Source of the DNA: Opitutia bacterium UBA7374
GTDB lineage: Bacteria > Verrucomicrobiota > Verrucomicrobiia > Opitutales > Coraliomargaritaceae
Length of the DNA: 51,299 nt
Direction of reading: 5' to 3'
NCBI GenBank assembly: GCA_002469895.1
Contig: DKOA01000010.1
Location: 62,547-113,845 of the forward strand
In this document: positions 33,533 to 42,423 of the stretch, one piece after another
How positions within the stretch are numbered: position 1 is the stretch's first letter
Layout of the letters: each line of letters begins with the position of its first letter
The notes under the pieces: generated by a model
Seen by the model: the letters and a program-made list of their open reading frames with translations, nothing else
What the model was told of the DNA's origin: nothing
Databases searched by the model: none
Translations under genes and position numbers: made by a program

Positions 33533-35005
33533 GTGAACGCTGGAATTCTCTTTAAAATGCTGGGCAAGGTCCTGCTCGTCTTGGCTGGTGCTTTCTCCCT
33601 TTGTATTGGCGTGGGGCTGCTCAACGGGGAAGCCCTCTTTTTGGATCGTTCCAATCAGGCATTCTTTATCTGTCTCGCGATCTGCCTCTTACTTTCCGGC
33701 CTCTTTCATTTCCTCGGTCGTCATGGCAACCCGCGCATGTTTCGTCGCGAGGCACTCTGCTTGATCGGCCTGTCCTGGTTCCTCGCCACCTTTATCGGCG
33801 CGATTCCTTATCTGCTGATTGTCGAAGGCTGTGATTTTACGGATGCTATTTTCGAATGCAGTTCCGGCCTGACCACAACCGGCGCCACTGCATTTACCAA
33901 TTTTCACGAGTTTCCGGCCAGCCTGCTTTTTTGGCGATCCCTCAGCCAATGGATGGGGGGCCTCGGTGTTGTCGTTTTCTTCGTCGCTTTGCTTTCCTCT
34001 CTGGGGGCCGGTGCAAAAATCCTTTTTAGTAGTGAATCTTCCGGTTCAGCGGCCGACTTTGATCAAGGGCGGATACAGCACGGAGCCGTCACGCTCATGC
34101 TTTATTATCTGGGCATTTCCATCATCTGCGCGATTGCCTACAAGCTCGCGGGGATGACCTGGTTTCAAGCCGTCAACCATGCTATGACAACCATAGCCAC
34201 CGGTGGTTTTAGCACGGAGGCCGCTAGTATACAGCACTTCCACAGCCCGCTCATAGAATGGATTGCCATCTTTTTTATGGCCCTGAGCGCGACGACCTTC
34301 CTCTTTGTCATTCGCATATTCTCGAGACGCTGGCATCTCTTACGGCATGGGCAGGAAGTCTACTGGTTTTATATCATACTTTTAGGCAGCACATTTCTAC
34401 TCACCGTTTATCTCGTAGAATTAACCGGTGAGCTACCTACTTTGGACAGCCTGCGCACTGCCCTGTTTCAGGCCGTCTCGATTATGACCACCACAGGTTA
34501 TGCCTCAACCGATTTTGAAACTTGGCTGCCGCCGGCAAAAATGCTGCTCATTACACTTATGTTCATCGGTGGTTGCTCTGGCTCTACCGCAGGCGGTGTC
34601 AAAGTGGTGCGCATACTGATCGCCCTGCGTGGATCCATGCGCAGCATCACACATGCCGTACGGCCAAACCTCACTCTATCCATGCGTATGGGAGGCAAGC
34701 CGCTGGGTGAACGTGCGGTTCAGAATGTTATCATTTTTCTTCTGCTCATGGTCGTCCTGCAGATTGTTTCCATGCTTTTTGTCTCTGCCAATGAACCGGA
34801 GATGACCTTTCTCAGCACCTTCTCTTGTGTCCAGGCCACTCTCTTCAATATTGGCCCCGGCTTTGATCAAGTCGGGCCTTACGATAACTTTCACTTCCTG
34901 CGTGGCTCGACCAAACTTTACCTATCCTTACTCATGACATTGGGCAGGCTCGAGCTCTACGCCGTGCTCGTGCTTTTTAACCCGATGGTGTGGCGCCGAT
35001 TCTAA
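33533..35005 (+). CDS. trkH: Trk potassium uptake transmembrane subunit TrkH
   Basis: A 490-residue K+ channel-like membrane protein with four selectivity-filter repeats: SSGLTTTGATAF, MTTIATGGFST, SIMTTTGYAST and LFNIGPGFDQVG. The start is taken as the GTG at 33533; the first ATG (33557) would remove eight residues. It works with TrkA (immediately upstream) for K+ uptake, relevant to osmotic adjustment in a saline habitat. The gene ends 33 bp before the convergent ferredoxin gene. Hydrophobic helices are intact throughout. Confidence 0.95.
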   Translation: MNAGILFKMLGKVLLVLAGAFSLCIGVGLLNGEALFLDRSNQAFFICLAICLLLSGLFHFLGRHGNPRMFRREALCLIGLSWFLATFIGAIPYLLIVEGCDFTDAIFECSSGLTTTGATAFTNFHEFPASLLFWRSLSQWMGGLGVVVFFVALLSSLGAGAKILFSSESSGSAADFDQGRIQHGAVTLMLYYLGISIICAIAYKLAGMTWFQAVNHAMTTIATGGFSTEAASIQHFHSPLIEWIAIFFMALSATTFLFVIRIFSRRWHLLRHGQEVYWFYIILLGSTFLLTVYLVELTGELPTLDSLRTALFQAVSIMTTTGYASTDFETWLPPAKMLLITLMFIGGCSGSTAGGVKVVRILIALRGSMRSITHAVRPNLTLSMRMGGKPLGERAVQNVIIFLLLMVVLQIVSMLFVSANEPEMTFLSTFSCVQATLFNIGPGFDQVGPYDNFHFLRGSTKLYLSLLMTLGRLELYAVLVLFNPMVWRRF

Positions 35006-35038
35006 AACAATAGCGCGCAACCAGACTACCGGAATCAA

Positions 35039-35272
35039 TCACTCGCCATCTTCGCCAATCGCTTCTACCGGGCAGCCCTCGAGGGCCTCCATGCAGAGAG
35101 CAATGTCTTCTTCACTTTTAGGCTGAGCATGTACGAAGGAGTAACCCCCGTCTTCATTGCGAGTGAAAAAATCCGGTGCGGTTTCACGACACAGGTCACA
35201 GTCGATACACTGCTCATCCACATAAAATTTACCGGATGCATTTTCCGGCCATTTATCCTCTATTTCTGCCAT
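35039..35272 (-). CDS. Small [4Fe-4S] ferredoxin
   Basis: A 77-residue acidic ferredoxin with one cluster motif: Cys22-x2-Cys25-x2-Cys28 (QCIDCDLC) plus Cys67 in EGCPVEAI. The second cysteine is kept, so a [4Fe-4S] cluster is expected over [3Fe-4S]. An extra Cys60 could form a disulfide, as in single-cluster Thermotoga- or Bacillus-type ferredoxins. It is a single gene convergent with trkH and divergent from the rhomboid gene; its redox partner cannot be told from the neighbourhood. Confidence 0.93.
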   Translation of the reverse strand: MAEIEDKWPENASGKFYVDEQCIDCDLCRETAPDFFTRNEDGGYSFVHAQPKSEEDIALCMEALEGCPVEAIGEDGE

Positions 35273-35405
35273 ACCTCTATCAAAGCTACCGATTTAGCAC
35301 CTGAGTCAAGCCGTAAGGCAATTCGATCGACTGCGGAACAGCCGTCTTTCTAATTGGTCTCGATGCTTGGCAAACCTCTCTTCGTTACTATTGTACTGAA
35401 CCCAC

Positions 35406-36344
35406 ATGCTTTACGACCGACCATATATGCGCCAGACAAATGAAGGCTCAGGCAATCAGTCTTCCGCTTACATAAACCTGATTTTTTTCACGGTTGGGGT
35501 ATTTGTCCTCCAACAATTACTCAATGTACTCTTCCCCGGGCAGCTTCCTTACCGCAGCAACCGCTTTTTGACTGAATGGTTTGCATTGAGTGGGGAACAC
35601 CTACGCAACTTCAAGTTGTGGACCCCCTTAACCTATACCTTTTTGCACAGCACCAGTGGCTTGATGCACATCCTTGGCAACATGCTCGGGCTCTTTTTTC
35701 TGGGTCGCATGCTTGAGCCAATTCTTGGCCGCACCCAATTTTTAATTTTATATTTCGGCGGGACGCTGTTGGGAGCGGTCTTCTATCTCGCCTTTCATTA
35801 CAACGATGCATTTCCCGTTGTCGGAGCCTCTGCCAGCGTGTTCGCACTCCTCGGCTTTTTCTGCAAGCTGCGCCCCGAACAACCGATCACCCTGCTCCTT
35901 TTCTTTGTCTTGCCCGTCACACTAAAACCGAAATGGGTCTTCTGGATTGCGCTCGGGATTTCTATTTCCGGCATACTCGGCGGCGAGCTTCCCAATCTGC
36001 TCGGGAACGGCCCCTTTACCTCGGACATTGCCCACTCTGCCCACCTCGGCGGTCTGATTGCCGGCGTTTTCTATTTCCGATTTTTCCACGAAGGCGATGG
36101 ACTCGCATTTCTTAAACGTTTTCAGACTACAAGCACACGAGCCGATGCGGAACCACCCGCCTGGTTTAAACGTCGCTCCAAGACAGCCAAGAAACTCACT
36201 TACAGCGTAAACCGGAAAAATCGCGACGATTTACAGACGGAAGTCAATCGCATCCTCGACAAAATCAATCTTACCGGCTTCGGCTCTATTAGCGAGGAAG
36301 AGAAAGCCACTCTGGACCGAGCAAAGGAAATACTCCGCAAATGA
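35406..36344 (+). CDS. Rhomboid family intramembrane serine protease
   Basis: A 312-residue membrane protease (305 from the ATG at 35427). About six transmembrane segments are visible. The catalytic serine lies in VVGASASVFALLGFF (Ser142) and the catalytic histidine in HSAHLGGLIAG (His213); the loop WTPLTYTFLHSTSGLMHILGNMLGLFFLG is the typical HxxxxHxxxN part. A cytoplasmic C-terminal tail of about 80 residues (TRADAEPPAWFKRRSKTAKK onward) matches the rhomboid tail with DRAKEIL seen in related genomes. Its stop overlaps the start of the next gene (ATGA), coupling it to a periplasmic tail-specific protease. Confidence 0.93.
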   Translation: MLYDRPYMRQTNEGSGNQSSAYINLIFFTVGVFVLQQLLNVLFPGQLPYRSNRFLTEWFALSGEHLRNFKLWTPLTYTFLHSTSGLMHILGNMLGLFFLGRMLEPILGRTQFLILYFGGTLLGAVFYLAFHYNDAFPVVGASASVFALLGFFCKLRPEQPITLLLFFVLPVTLKPKWVFWIALGISISGILGGELPNLLGNGPFTSDIAHSAHLGGLIAGVFYFRFFHEGDGLAFLKRFQTTSTRADAEPPAWFKRRSKTAKKLTYSVNRKNRDDLQTEVNRILDKINLTGFGSISEEEKATLDRAKEILRK

Positions 36345-38767
36345 AGTTCTCTACCCTCCCTCCCATTCTTCTAGCCATCTTATGTGCCTCGACGGCACTC
36401 CTTCTCGATCTACGCGCAGAGGCGCCCAATGGGCTCCAACCGAGCAAGGATATGGCGGCTCAAACCCGCTGGGTAGTCAATACCATCCACTCCCGTCACT
36501 ACCTGCGCGAGAGCATGCAACAACTCGACGGCGAGGAGATTATCGAAGCGTACATTGAGTCCTTCGATTACTCAAAGATGCACTTTACCCGACCAGAAGT
36601 CGACGACTTCGTCTTCCGCTTTGCCGAAGCCACCGAAGGCTTTCTCGAAAAGGGGAATCTCTATGCCGCTTTTGAAATCTACGAAGCCTACAAAAAGGCG
36701 ATGCAAGTTCGCAACGACTGGGTCAATAAGTACCTCGATGGGCCCATTCAATTTACCGAAGTAGAGACCTTTACTCCGGACCGGCGTGAACTAGACTGGC
36801 CGAATGATTCGCGCGCAGCAAACCAACTCTGGGAACAGCGACTGAAATACCAATTACTCAATGAGCTCCTTTCTTTAGCCTCAGAAGAGACCGACGAATC
36901 TTCGTCCAACGGTCTACAAAAAGAACCGGCCGAGACGATCGACGAGCCGCAATTCGATCCGCAAAAATTGCGCCGTCTGCTCGATGATCCGGAATTTTAC
37001 GACGACACACTGGATCAGGCACGTGCCAAGATTCGTCGCCGCTACGAACGCCAGCTTGGACAAGCGATGGATCGTGAAGCCGCTGAAGTACAAGAGTTCT
37101 TCATCAATTCAATGACTCAGCTCTTCGACCCGCATTCCTCTTTTCTCTCATCCGATACTTTGGAAAGCTTTAATTCTGCGGTACAAAACTCCTTTGTTGG
37201 CATCGGAGCCATGCTGGAAGACAAAGACGGCATCTGTACGGTCAAAGAAATTCTGCCCGGAGGCCCCGCTGAAGAATCCGGCCTACTTGGCGCAGAAGAC
37301 CAGATTCTTGGAGTTGCCCAAGGAGAGACCGGGGAATTTGAAGATGTCGTCGATATGCAGCTGCGTTATATCGTTCGAAAGATTAAGGGTGAAAAAGATA
37401 CCATTGTTCGCCTCCTTATCCGACCCGGCGATGCCGCAGACCCTTCTGTCCGGAGGGAAATTGCCATCGTTCGGGGCGAAGTTAAATTAACGGCCAATCT
37501 GGCCACCGGCACGCTTATCCAAGTGCCGCAGCCATCCGGCGAGTTCATCCCTGTCGGCGTCATTGAACTCCCTTCATTCTACGGAAACATTGGCGGAGGC
37601 TCGCTCACCACCACCTCGCAGGACGTGTCCGAACTCATTCTCAAACTCAGCATAGCCGGGGCACAGGGCCTCGTGCTGGATCTACGCATGAATGGCGGTG
37701 GGCTCCTCAATGAAGCGGTCCGCGTCGCCGGGCTCTTTATTCCGGAAGGTCCGGTTGTGCAGGTTCGCGATAAAGACGGACGCACCGATGTACTTTCCGA
37801 CCGTGACCCGCGCATGCTCTGGGGGGGGCCTTTAATCGTCCTGACCTCTCGTTTCAGTGCTTCCGCATCTGAAATTGTCGCCGGCGCGCTACAAGATCAT
37901 GGCCGAGGTCTCATAGTCGGCAATAGTTCCACTCACGGCAAGGGTACGGTTCAGGAAGTGTATCACATGAGCAATCGTCCGGTTTTTGCCTGGTTCAATC
38001 AATCCGTCGAAAAACCGCGCCCGGTAGCCTCCAAAATCACCATCAAACAATTCTACTTGCCCGGAGGCAACTCCACCCAGCTACGCGGAGTACCTTCCGA
38101 TGTCGTCCTCGACTCGGCCAACGAATTTCTACCTATTGGTGAATCCGACCTGCCTCACGCACTGGCTTGGGACTCCATTGAATCCCTCAATTGCGAAAAC
38201 GAATGGAGACAACATAAGGTCTCGAGCCCAAGAAAAGAAAACCTGATGGGCGATTTAACTGCCGCCAGCAAATTACGACAACAGAGTTTGGAGGAGTTCA
38301 AGTTCCTTGAGCAACAAGTTGCTTGGCGACGTAAGCGCATTGAAGAAAAGCAAATCTCGCTCCATCTCGATATGCGTATTGAAAAACAAATCCGTGAGCA
38401 GGCCCAACTCGAATTGCTCGATGACAGTTATGAAGCCCTCCGCCAATACGCTTATGAATCAGAGCCGGTTTTATTAAGATTAGCGGAAGAGCAGGAAGCT
38501 ATTTCCAAGGCGAATATCGAAAAATTTGATCTGGCGCAGACAGAAAGCACCGCGGAAACAAGCGCCCTACCAGTCTCAAATGAAACTGCCTCGGCAGAGG
38601 ATGTTGAGGCGGCACCCGCAGAGGAAGAACCAGAGCCGCCCGTATTCGATATCCATCTACGAGAGAGCGCACGCATTATGGCAGACTGGATCCAAATAGA
38701 AACGACACAACCAACCGTCGCGGCAAACATGCCGGAAAAAGCGGCCGAGCCAGCCAACGACTTGTAA
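36341..38767 (+). CDS. Carboxy-terminal processing protease (S41, Tsp/Prc type)
   Basis: An 808-residue exported protease. A signal peptide (about residues 1-27) is followed by a helical N-terminal domain (TRWVVNTIHSRHYLRESMQQLDGEEI), a PDZ domain (about 285-370, VGIGAMLEDKDGICTVKEILPGGPAEESGL), the S41 catalytic core with Ser508 in SASASEIVAGAL and Lys534 in HGKGTVQ, and a C-terminal DUF3340-like helical region (about 600-715). The last 90 residues are an acidic, Ala/Glu/Pro-rich tail. It degrades or trims periplasmic proteins by their C-termini. The size is that of the long Tsp/Prc form. Translation is coupled to the rhomboid gene. Confidence 0.94.
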   Translation: MKFSTLPPILLAILCASTALLLDLRAEAPNGLQPSKDMAAQTRWVVNTIHSRHYLRESMQQLDGEEIIEAYIESFDYSKMHFTRPEVDDFVFRFAEATEGFLEKGNLYAAFEIYEAYKKAMQVRNDWVNKYLDGPIQFTEVETFTPDRRELDWPNDSRAANQLWEQRLKYQLLNELLSLASEETDESSSNGLQKEPAETIDEPQFDPQKLRRLLDDPEFYDDTLDQARAKIRRRYERQLGQAMDREAAEVQEFFINSMTQLFDPHSSFLSSDTLESFNSAVQNSFVGIGAMLEDKDGICTVKEILPGGPAEESGLLGAEDQILGVAQGETGEFEDVVDMQLRYIVRKIKGEKDTIVRLLIRPGDAADPSVRREIAIVRGEVKLTANLATGTLIQVPQPSGEFIPVGVIELPSFYGNIGGGSLTTTSQDVSELILKLSIAGAQGLVLDLRMNGGGLLNEAVRVAGLFIPEGPVVQVRDKDGRTDVLSDRDPRMLWGGPLIVLTSRFSASASEIVAGALQDHGRGLIVGNSSTHGKGTVQEVYHMSNRPVFAWFNQSVEKPRPVASKITIKQFYLPGGNSTQLRGVPSDVVLDSANEFLPIGESDLPHALAWDSIESLNCENEWRQHKVSSPRKENLMGDLTAASKLRQQSLEEFKFLEQQVAWRRKRIEEKQISLHLDMRIEKQIREQAQLELLDDSYEALRQYAYESEPVLLRLAEEQEAISKANIEKFDLAQTESTAETSALPVSNETASAEDVEAAPAEEEPEPPVFDIHLRESARIMADWIQIETTQPTVAANMPEKAAEPANDL

Positions 38768-38789
38768 AGGCCTCCCACGCGGGCGATCC

Positions 38790-40247
38790 CTACCAAACGT
38801 ATTCGACCGTGTAATCGATCGACGCCGCTTGATTCGGCGCGATTGTCAGAGGAAATTCGATCGTCCGCGCATCGACTCTATCGTACGCTTGCTCGGATTC
38901 GACTTTGGCAGTCGCCCATCGATACAGATGCTCAACAATCTGAACTGTCACCGTTTCCTCGCTGCGATTGCGAATCTCTACAACAAAAGATTCGCGGATC
39001 AAGTCTCTCGACGGATGCTTGAAAAAACTCGTTTGTTTGCGCTCACCAACCAAGTCGAAAGCATTCCCCAAATAGACCCGTACCAACTCGTTCTTTGGCG
39101 TATGGTCAATCTGGTTCTCCCCCGTGAACTCGAGCTGCTTATCGGCATCTGCCCGGTAAAAGCGCATGCGGCCGGCCGGTAATGGCAGGCCAAGCCCATT
39201 CGCCTGAGAATTTTTAAATTCACGATAGATCGCTACATCCGGACTATCATTATGTCCATAACTCTGGTTCTGGTTAACACCTCCGTAACTACGCCAGCCG
39301 TAAGGAAGCTGCGCCCCATCATAGACATAACGCTTCGTTGTCGAAACAGCACCACTGCGAATAAATTCCACTTGCTTCGTTTCCCGGTCATGCAGCGTTG
39401 TCGGATACGGCAACCGATATACATGAAACTCATCAAACTTCTCTGATTCCACCTGCCCGGCAGACTCCTTAAAAAGCATCTGACCTACCCGCGACCTCTC
39501 CAGCGGGAGGTCTTTCTTCACCTTATTAACGTCGCCGGCGACAAGCTTGACCGTGTTCTCTGTGAATGTCTTGCCCGTATTATTTTCGATCGAAACCCAG
39601 CCGGTCAAGACCAGCTCATCTCCCTGCTCCGGCAAAACAAGATTGTAGTCTGCCTGCCAACTCAAGCCTTCCGTAATGTAGCTCAATTGTGCCTCCAATG
39701 AACCGCTCTCCTCTGAATACAGCTTCCACTCTAAAGTCGGCAGCAAGACAGAGTCATCCCCCAACTCGGGAAAAAGCGGCCGCCCCGGAAGCGCCGTAAC
39801 TAATGCACCCTCTACCTCAATAATCGGGTCGAGGTATCCTGAATGGTAATGCCACTTTTGCACTGGCCGACGATCGCTTATGGGGCGCGGCGCACGCAAA
39901 ATCCTGCCAGCGACAACCACCTCCTTATCCCCCACTTGTTTGAGGAAAGAAATCGTCTTTCCTTCGTAAAGCTCCAAGAGGCGCGGCTCATCCAGCGGAT
40001 CACCACGGTAGCTCTGCTCCAAGACAGAAAAAGGAATCGCACCAGTCGCATCGCGCAAGACAACCGACTCCGGCTCCAGCTGAGTCGTCACACCCGTGTA
40101 TCGCACCTCATTGATTCCGGACTCCAGTTCTAATGGCACCGTGTCACGAACGACTCCGAAATTATGATTATAGACGGTAATCGCCGGACGAGCCGATAGG
40201 CTGCCGGCACATAGAAATAAGAAGAAAAGACAAGGACTTGGCTGCAT
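38790..40247 (-). CDS. Exported DUF4139-domain protein
   Basis: A 485-residue secreted protein from the ATG at 40247 (TTG at 40253 is the alternative). It has a signal peptide (FFLFLCAGSLSA|RPA, about residue 20). The mature protein carries the DUF4139 pattern: an N-terminal VYNHNFGVVRDTVPLELESGINEVRYTGV, a central SYITEGLSWQADYNLVL, and a late repeated beta-domain ending RTIEFPLTIAPNQAASIDYTVEYVW. Mostly beta structure. Function is unknown for the family. It is convergent with the protease gene (22-bp gap) and followed upstream by a small membrane-protein gene on the same strand. Confidence 0.85.
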   Translation of the reverse strand: MQPSPCLFFLFLCAGSLSARPAITVYNHNFGVVRDTVPLELESGINEVRYTGVTTQLEPESVVLRDATGAIPFSVLEQSYRGDPLDEPRLLELYEGKTISFLKQVGDKEVVVAGRILRAPRPISDRRPVQKWHYHSGYLDPIIEVEGALVTALPGRPLFPELGDDSVLLPTLEWKLYSEESGSLEAQLSYITEGLSWQADYNLVLPEQGDELVLTGWVSIENNTGKTFTENTVKLVAGDVNKVKKDLPLERSRVGQMLFKESAGQVESEKFDEFHVYRLPYPTTLHDRETKQVEFIRSGAVSTTKRYVYDGAQLPYGWRSYGGVNQNQSYGHNDSPDVAIYREFKNSQANGLGLPLPAGRMRFYRADADKQLEFTGENQIDHTPKNELVRVYLGNAFDLVGERKQTSFFKHPSRDLIRESFVVEIRNRSEETVTVQIVEHLYRWATAKVESEQAYDRVDARTIEFPLTIAPNQAASIDYTVEYVW

Positions 40248-40332
40248 ATTCAATTAAGGATTCATTGAGCTTAGACAGCAGCTCGCTCACCTCGATCCCA
40301 TTTTTCTAGAAAGAATTGAAATGCGGGTTAAA

Positions 40333-40956
40333 CTATGCGTCGAGCAAATCAGCCAGATGACAAAGGACGTCGACCGCCTCCTTAAAAAATTTGCTGCCTG
40401 CCTCATCACCCAGGAGCCCGGGACGAGCCAAGGCAAGGACACTCCCGCCCAGATACAGAGTGGCTCCGCTGCTTTCAAGCAAAGCGCGCATCTTCTGCTG
40501 CATTTCAAGCGACAGTAACATAGCCAATCGCACACCATCATTTGAACGCACATCGAGCGCCCGATCGAACTCAACGTCCCCGCTCAACCAGCGTTTTTTT
40601 TCTCCACGATCCCGCTGACCCAAGCGGCCGACTAGGCCACTCTTGGCGATCTGCATGCGGAGCCCAGTGTCCGCCACCGCAATCTTTAATACTGTCTCGG
40701 TTTGCCGCGTATTCTGCAGCCCCTTGCCGGGAGCGGAGATGGAGATTTCTCTACCTTGATAGTGCCCATGTACAAATGGTTCCGGTCGCACAAATCCGGC
40801 GAGTGCCGCATCCGGTGCTGTTAATTCCAACTCAAATTGTTTGGCAATCGATTGGTACTGGCGGTAGATCCGGACAGAAGACTGTTGGAGCAACCACCAA
40901 TACAGCCCGATCACGCATGCTAGGAGAAGAAGCGCCGGTATGATTTGCCAGAACAT
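40333..40956 (-). CDS. Single-pass membrane protein, unknown function
   Basis: A 207-residue protein from the ATG at 40956 (a TTG at 40962 is an alternative). One N-terminal transmembrane helix (about 5-23, IPALLLLACVIGLYWWLL) is followed by a cytoplasmic-looking soluble domain with beta-rich stretches (VHGHYQGREISISAPGKGLQNTRQTETVLKIAV). No recognised motif. It resembles the uncharacterised DUF3137-like proteins in having a substrate-like FVHGHYQGRxI turn, but I cannot assign it. It is divergent from the lipoprotein gene. Confidence 0.72.
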   Translation of the reverse strand: MFWQIIPALLLLACVIGLYWWLLQQSSVRIYRQYQSIAKQFELELTAPDAALAGFVRPEPFVHGHYQGREISISAPGKGLQNTRQTETVLKIAVADTGLRMQIAKSGLVGRLGQRDRGEKKRWLSGDVEFDRALDVRSNDGVRLAMLLSLEMQQKMRALLESSGATLYLGGSVLALARPGLLGDEAGSKFFKEAVDVLCHLADLLDA

Positions 40957-41064
40957 TTCCAACCAATGCCTCTGCAGCTAGCGATTGGCCAGCCATTTTT
41001 CTCCTCTGCGCAATAGGGTTGCACCGAAGCAGATATTTCTAGTAACCTGTCGGACATCCGGTAA

Positions 41065-41478
41065 ATGAAATACCTACTGTATGCAACTTGTTTGACCCTC
41101 ACCTTCCTGACCGGCTGTGTAACCGGCCCAAAGGAACGGATTGAGCAGCAATCGGAACGCTTTAACCGGTATTCTGCACAAGAGAAATATCTTATCCGCC
41201 AAGGACAAATAGAAGTCGGCTTTGATCAGGAGCAAGTGCGCCTCGCCTGGGGCGAGCCACAGCGATCTCGACAAGAGACCAGCGCGAAGGGCACCCTGCT
41301 GGTCTGGGAGTATACCGTGCTACAGCCAAACTATAATGCCTATTCCAATGCGTCGATAAAACGGGGGTTTGATGCCGGAGTTCAGGCGCGCGGCAGTCCC
41401 ACCCGGAAAAAGCTTCGCAGGCGCGTCTTTTTCGATCCGCAGACCGGTAAAGTTGCCCGTTTTCAAACCTTCTTCTAA
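41065..41478 (+). CDS. Small lipoprotein (BamE/SmpA-like region)
   Basis: A 137-residue protein with a lipoprotein signal (LTFLTGC, Cys18). The mature part contains QIEVGFDQEQVRLAWGEPQRSRQ and LLVWEYTV, which resembles the BamE/SmpA fold (G-M-x-x-x-V-x-x-x-L-G-x-P) used in outer-membrane assembly. The central region then departs from the family, ending in a basic stretch (SPTRKKLRRRVFFDPQTGKVARFQTFF). Assignment to BamE itself is not supported; it could be any small outer-membrane lipoprotein with a SmpA-like fold. It sits 11 bp before nadC. Confidence 0.75.
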   Translation: MKYLLYATCLTLTFLTGCVTGPKERIEQQSERFNRYSAQEKYLIRQGQIEVGFDQEQVRLAWGEPQRSRQETSAKGTLLVWEYTVLQPNYNAYSNASIKRGFDAGVQARGSPTRKKLRRRVFFDPQTGKVARFQTFF

Positions 41479-41489
41479 TTGCCGGAACC

Positions 41490-42416
41490 ATGACCTCGCC
41501 CACAACCTTCGCGAAGGAAGCACTCCACAAACAACTGAGCTGGGAGCAAATTGATCCGGACTATTTGCGCCAACTGGTCGGGCTTGCTAAAATCGAGGAT
41601 CTGGCCGGTGCCGGGCTGGCGGAGCGTCCCGAGCAACTGGGCGACATAACTTCCGCACTGATGCCGGGTACAGCCATCGGCAAAGCTCAAATCGTCGCCC
41701 GTCAACCGCTCGTCGCCTGTGGCCTCGGAATGATTCCACTGGTCTTACAGGCCTATGCGGAAGCCTGCCATTTCGCGCCCTCGGCAAAGGACGGCGATGC
41801 CATCGAACCCGGAAAAGTAATCGGAACAATCGAAGGGCCCGCTACCGCACTACTCCAGGCAGAACGTATTTTGCTTAACTTTCTTCAACATCTTTCCGGC
41901 ATTGCTACAGAAACTCGTTTTTACACTGCGGCGCTGGAGGCTAGCACGACCGCTCTTCTCGACACCCGCAAGACCCTTCCGGGCTATCGGGTTCTTCAGA
42001 AATACGCATTCGCTTGCGGCGGCGGCTTCAATCATCGTATCGGGCTATTCGATCGATTTATGCTCAAGGATAATCACCTCGCACTTTGCGGAGCGACTGG
42101 CTCGCGTGTAGAAGAGGCAATCGCATTCGCGCAAAAGAGCGAATCCGGAATCCCTATCGAAGTGGAAGTCGATCGCCTAGAGCAGATCCCGCCCCTTCTT
42201 GATCTCGGTGTTGACGTCATCCTTCTCGACAACTTTAGCCCGGAAGATCTAGACTCTGCTGTAACCATGATCAATGGACGAGCCTATACGGAAGCTAGCG
42301 GAGGGATCTCTCTGGAGACTCTGCCCCACTTATGTCATCTCGGGCTCGACTTTATTTCAACCGGATCACCCGTCCACCAGAGTACCTGGAAAGACATTGG
42401 CCTAGACTGGATCTAA
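41490..42416 (+). CDS. nadC: Nicotinate-nucleotide pyrophosphorylase (carboxylating)
   Basis: A 308-residue quinolinate phosphoribosyltransferase of de novo NAD synthesis (quinolinate plus PRPP to nicotinate mononucleotide). It has LGDITSALMP, ATALLQAERILLNFLQHLSGIAT, the PRPP-site motif LDTRKTLPGYRVLQKYA with the conserved Arg and Lys, GGGFNHRIGLFDRFMLKDNH, and C-terminal VDVILLDNFSPED and EASGGISLETL. It starts 11 bp after the lipoprotein stop and ends 7 bp before birA, forming one run with birA and coaX. No nadA or nadB is in the window. Confidence 0.96.
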   Translation: MTSPTTFAKEALHKQLSWEQIDPDYLRQLVGLAKIEDLAGAGLAERPEQLGDITSALMPGTAIGKAQIVARQPLVACGLGMIPLVLQAYAEACHFAPSAKDGDAIEPGKVIGTIEGPATALLQAERILLNFLQHLSGIATETRFYTAALEASTTALLDTRKTLPGYRVLQKYAFACGGGFNHRIGLFDRFMLKDNHLALCGATGSRVEEAIAFAQKSESGIPIEVEVDRLEQIPPLLDLGVDVILLDNFSPEDLDSAVTMINGRAYTEASGGISLETLPHLCHLGLDFISTGSPVHQSTWKDIGLDWI

Positions 42417-42423
42417 TTCTATT

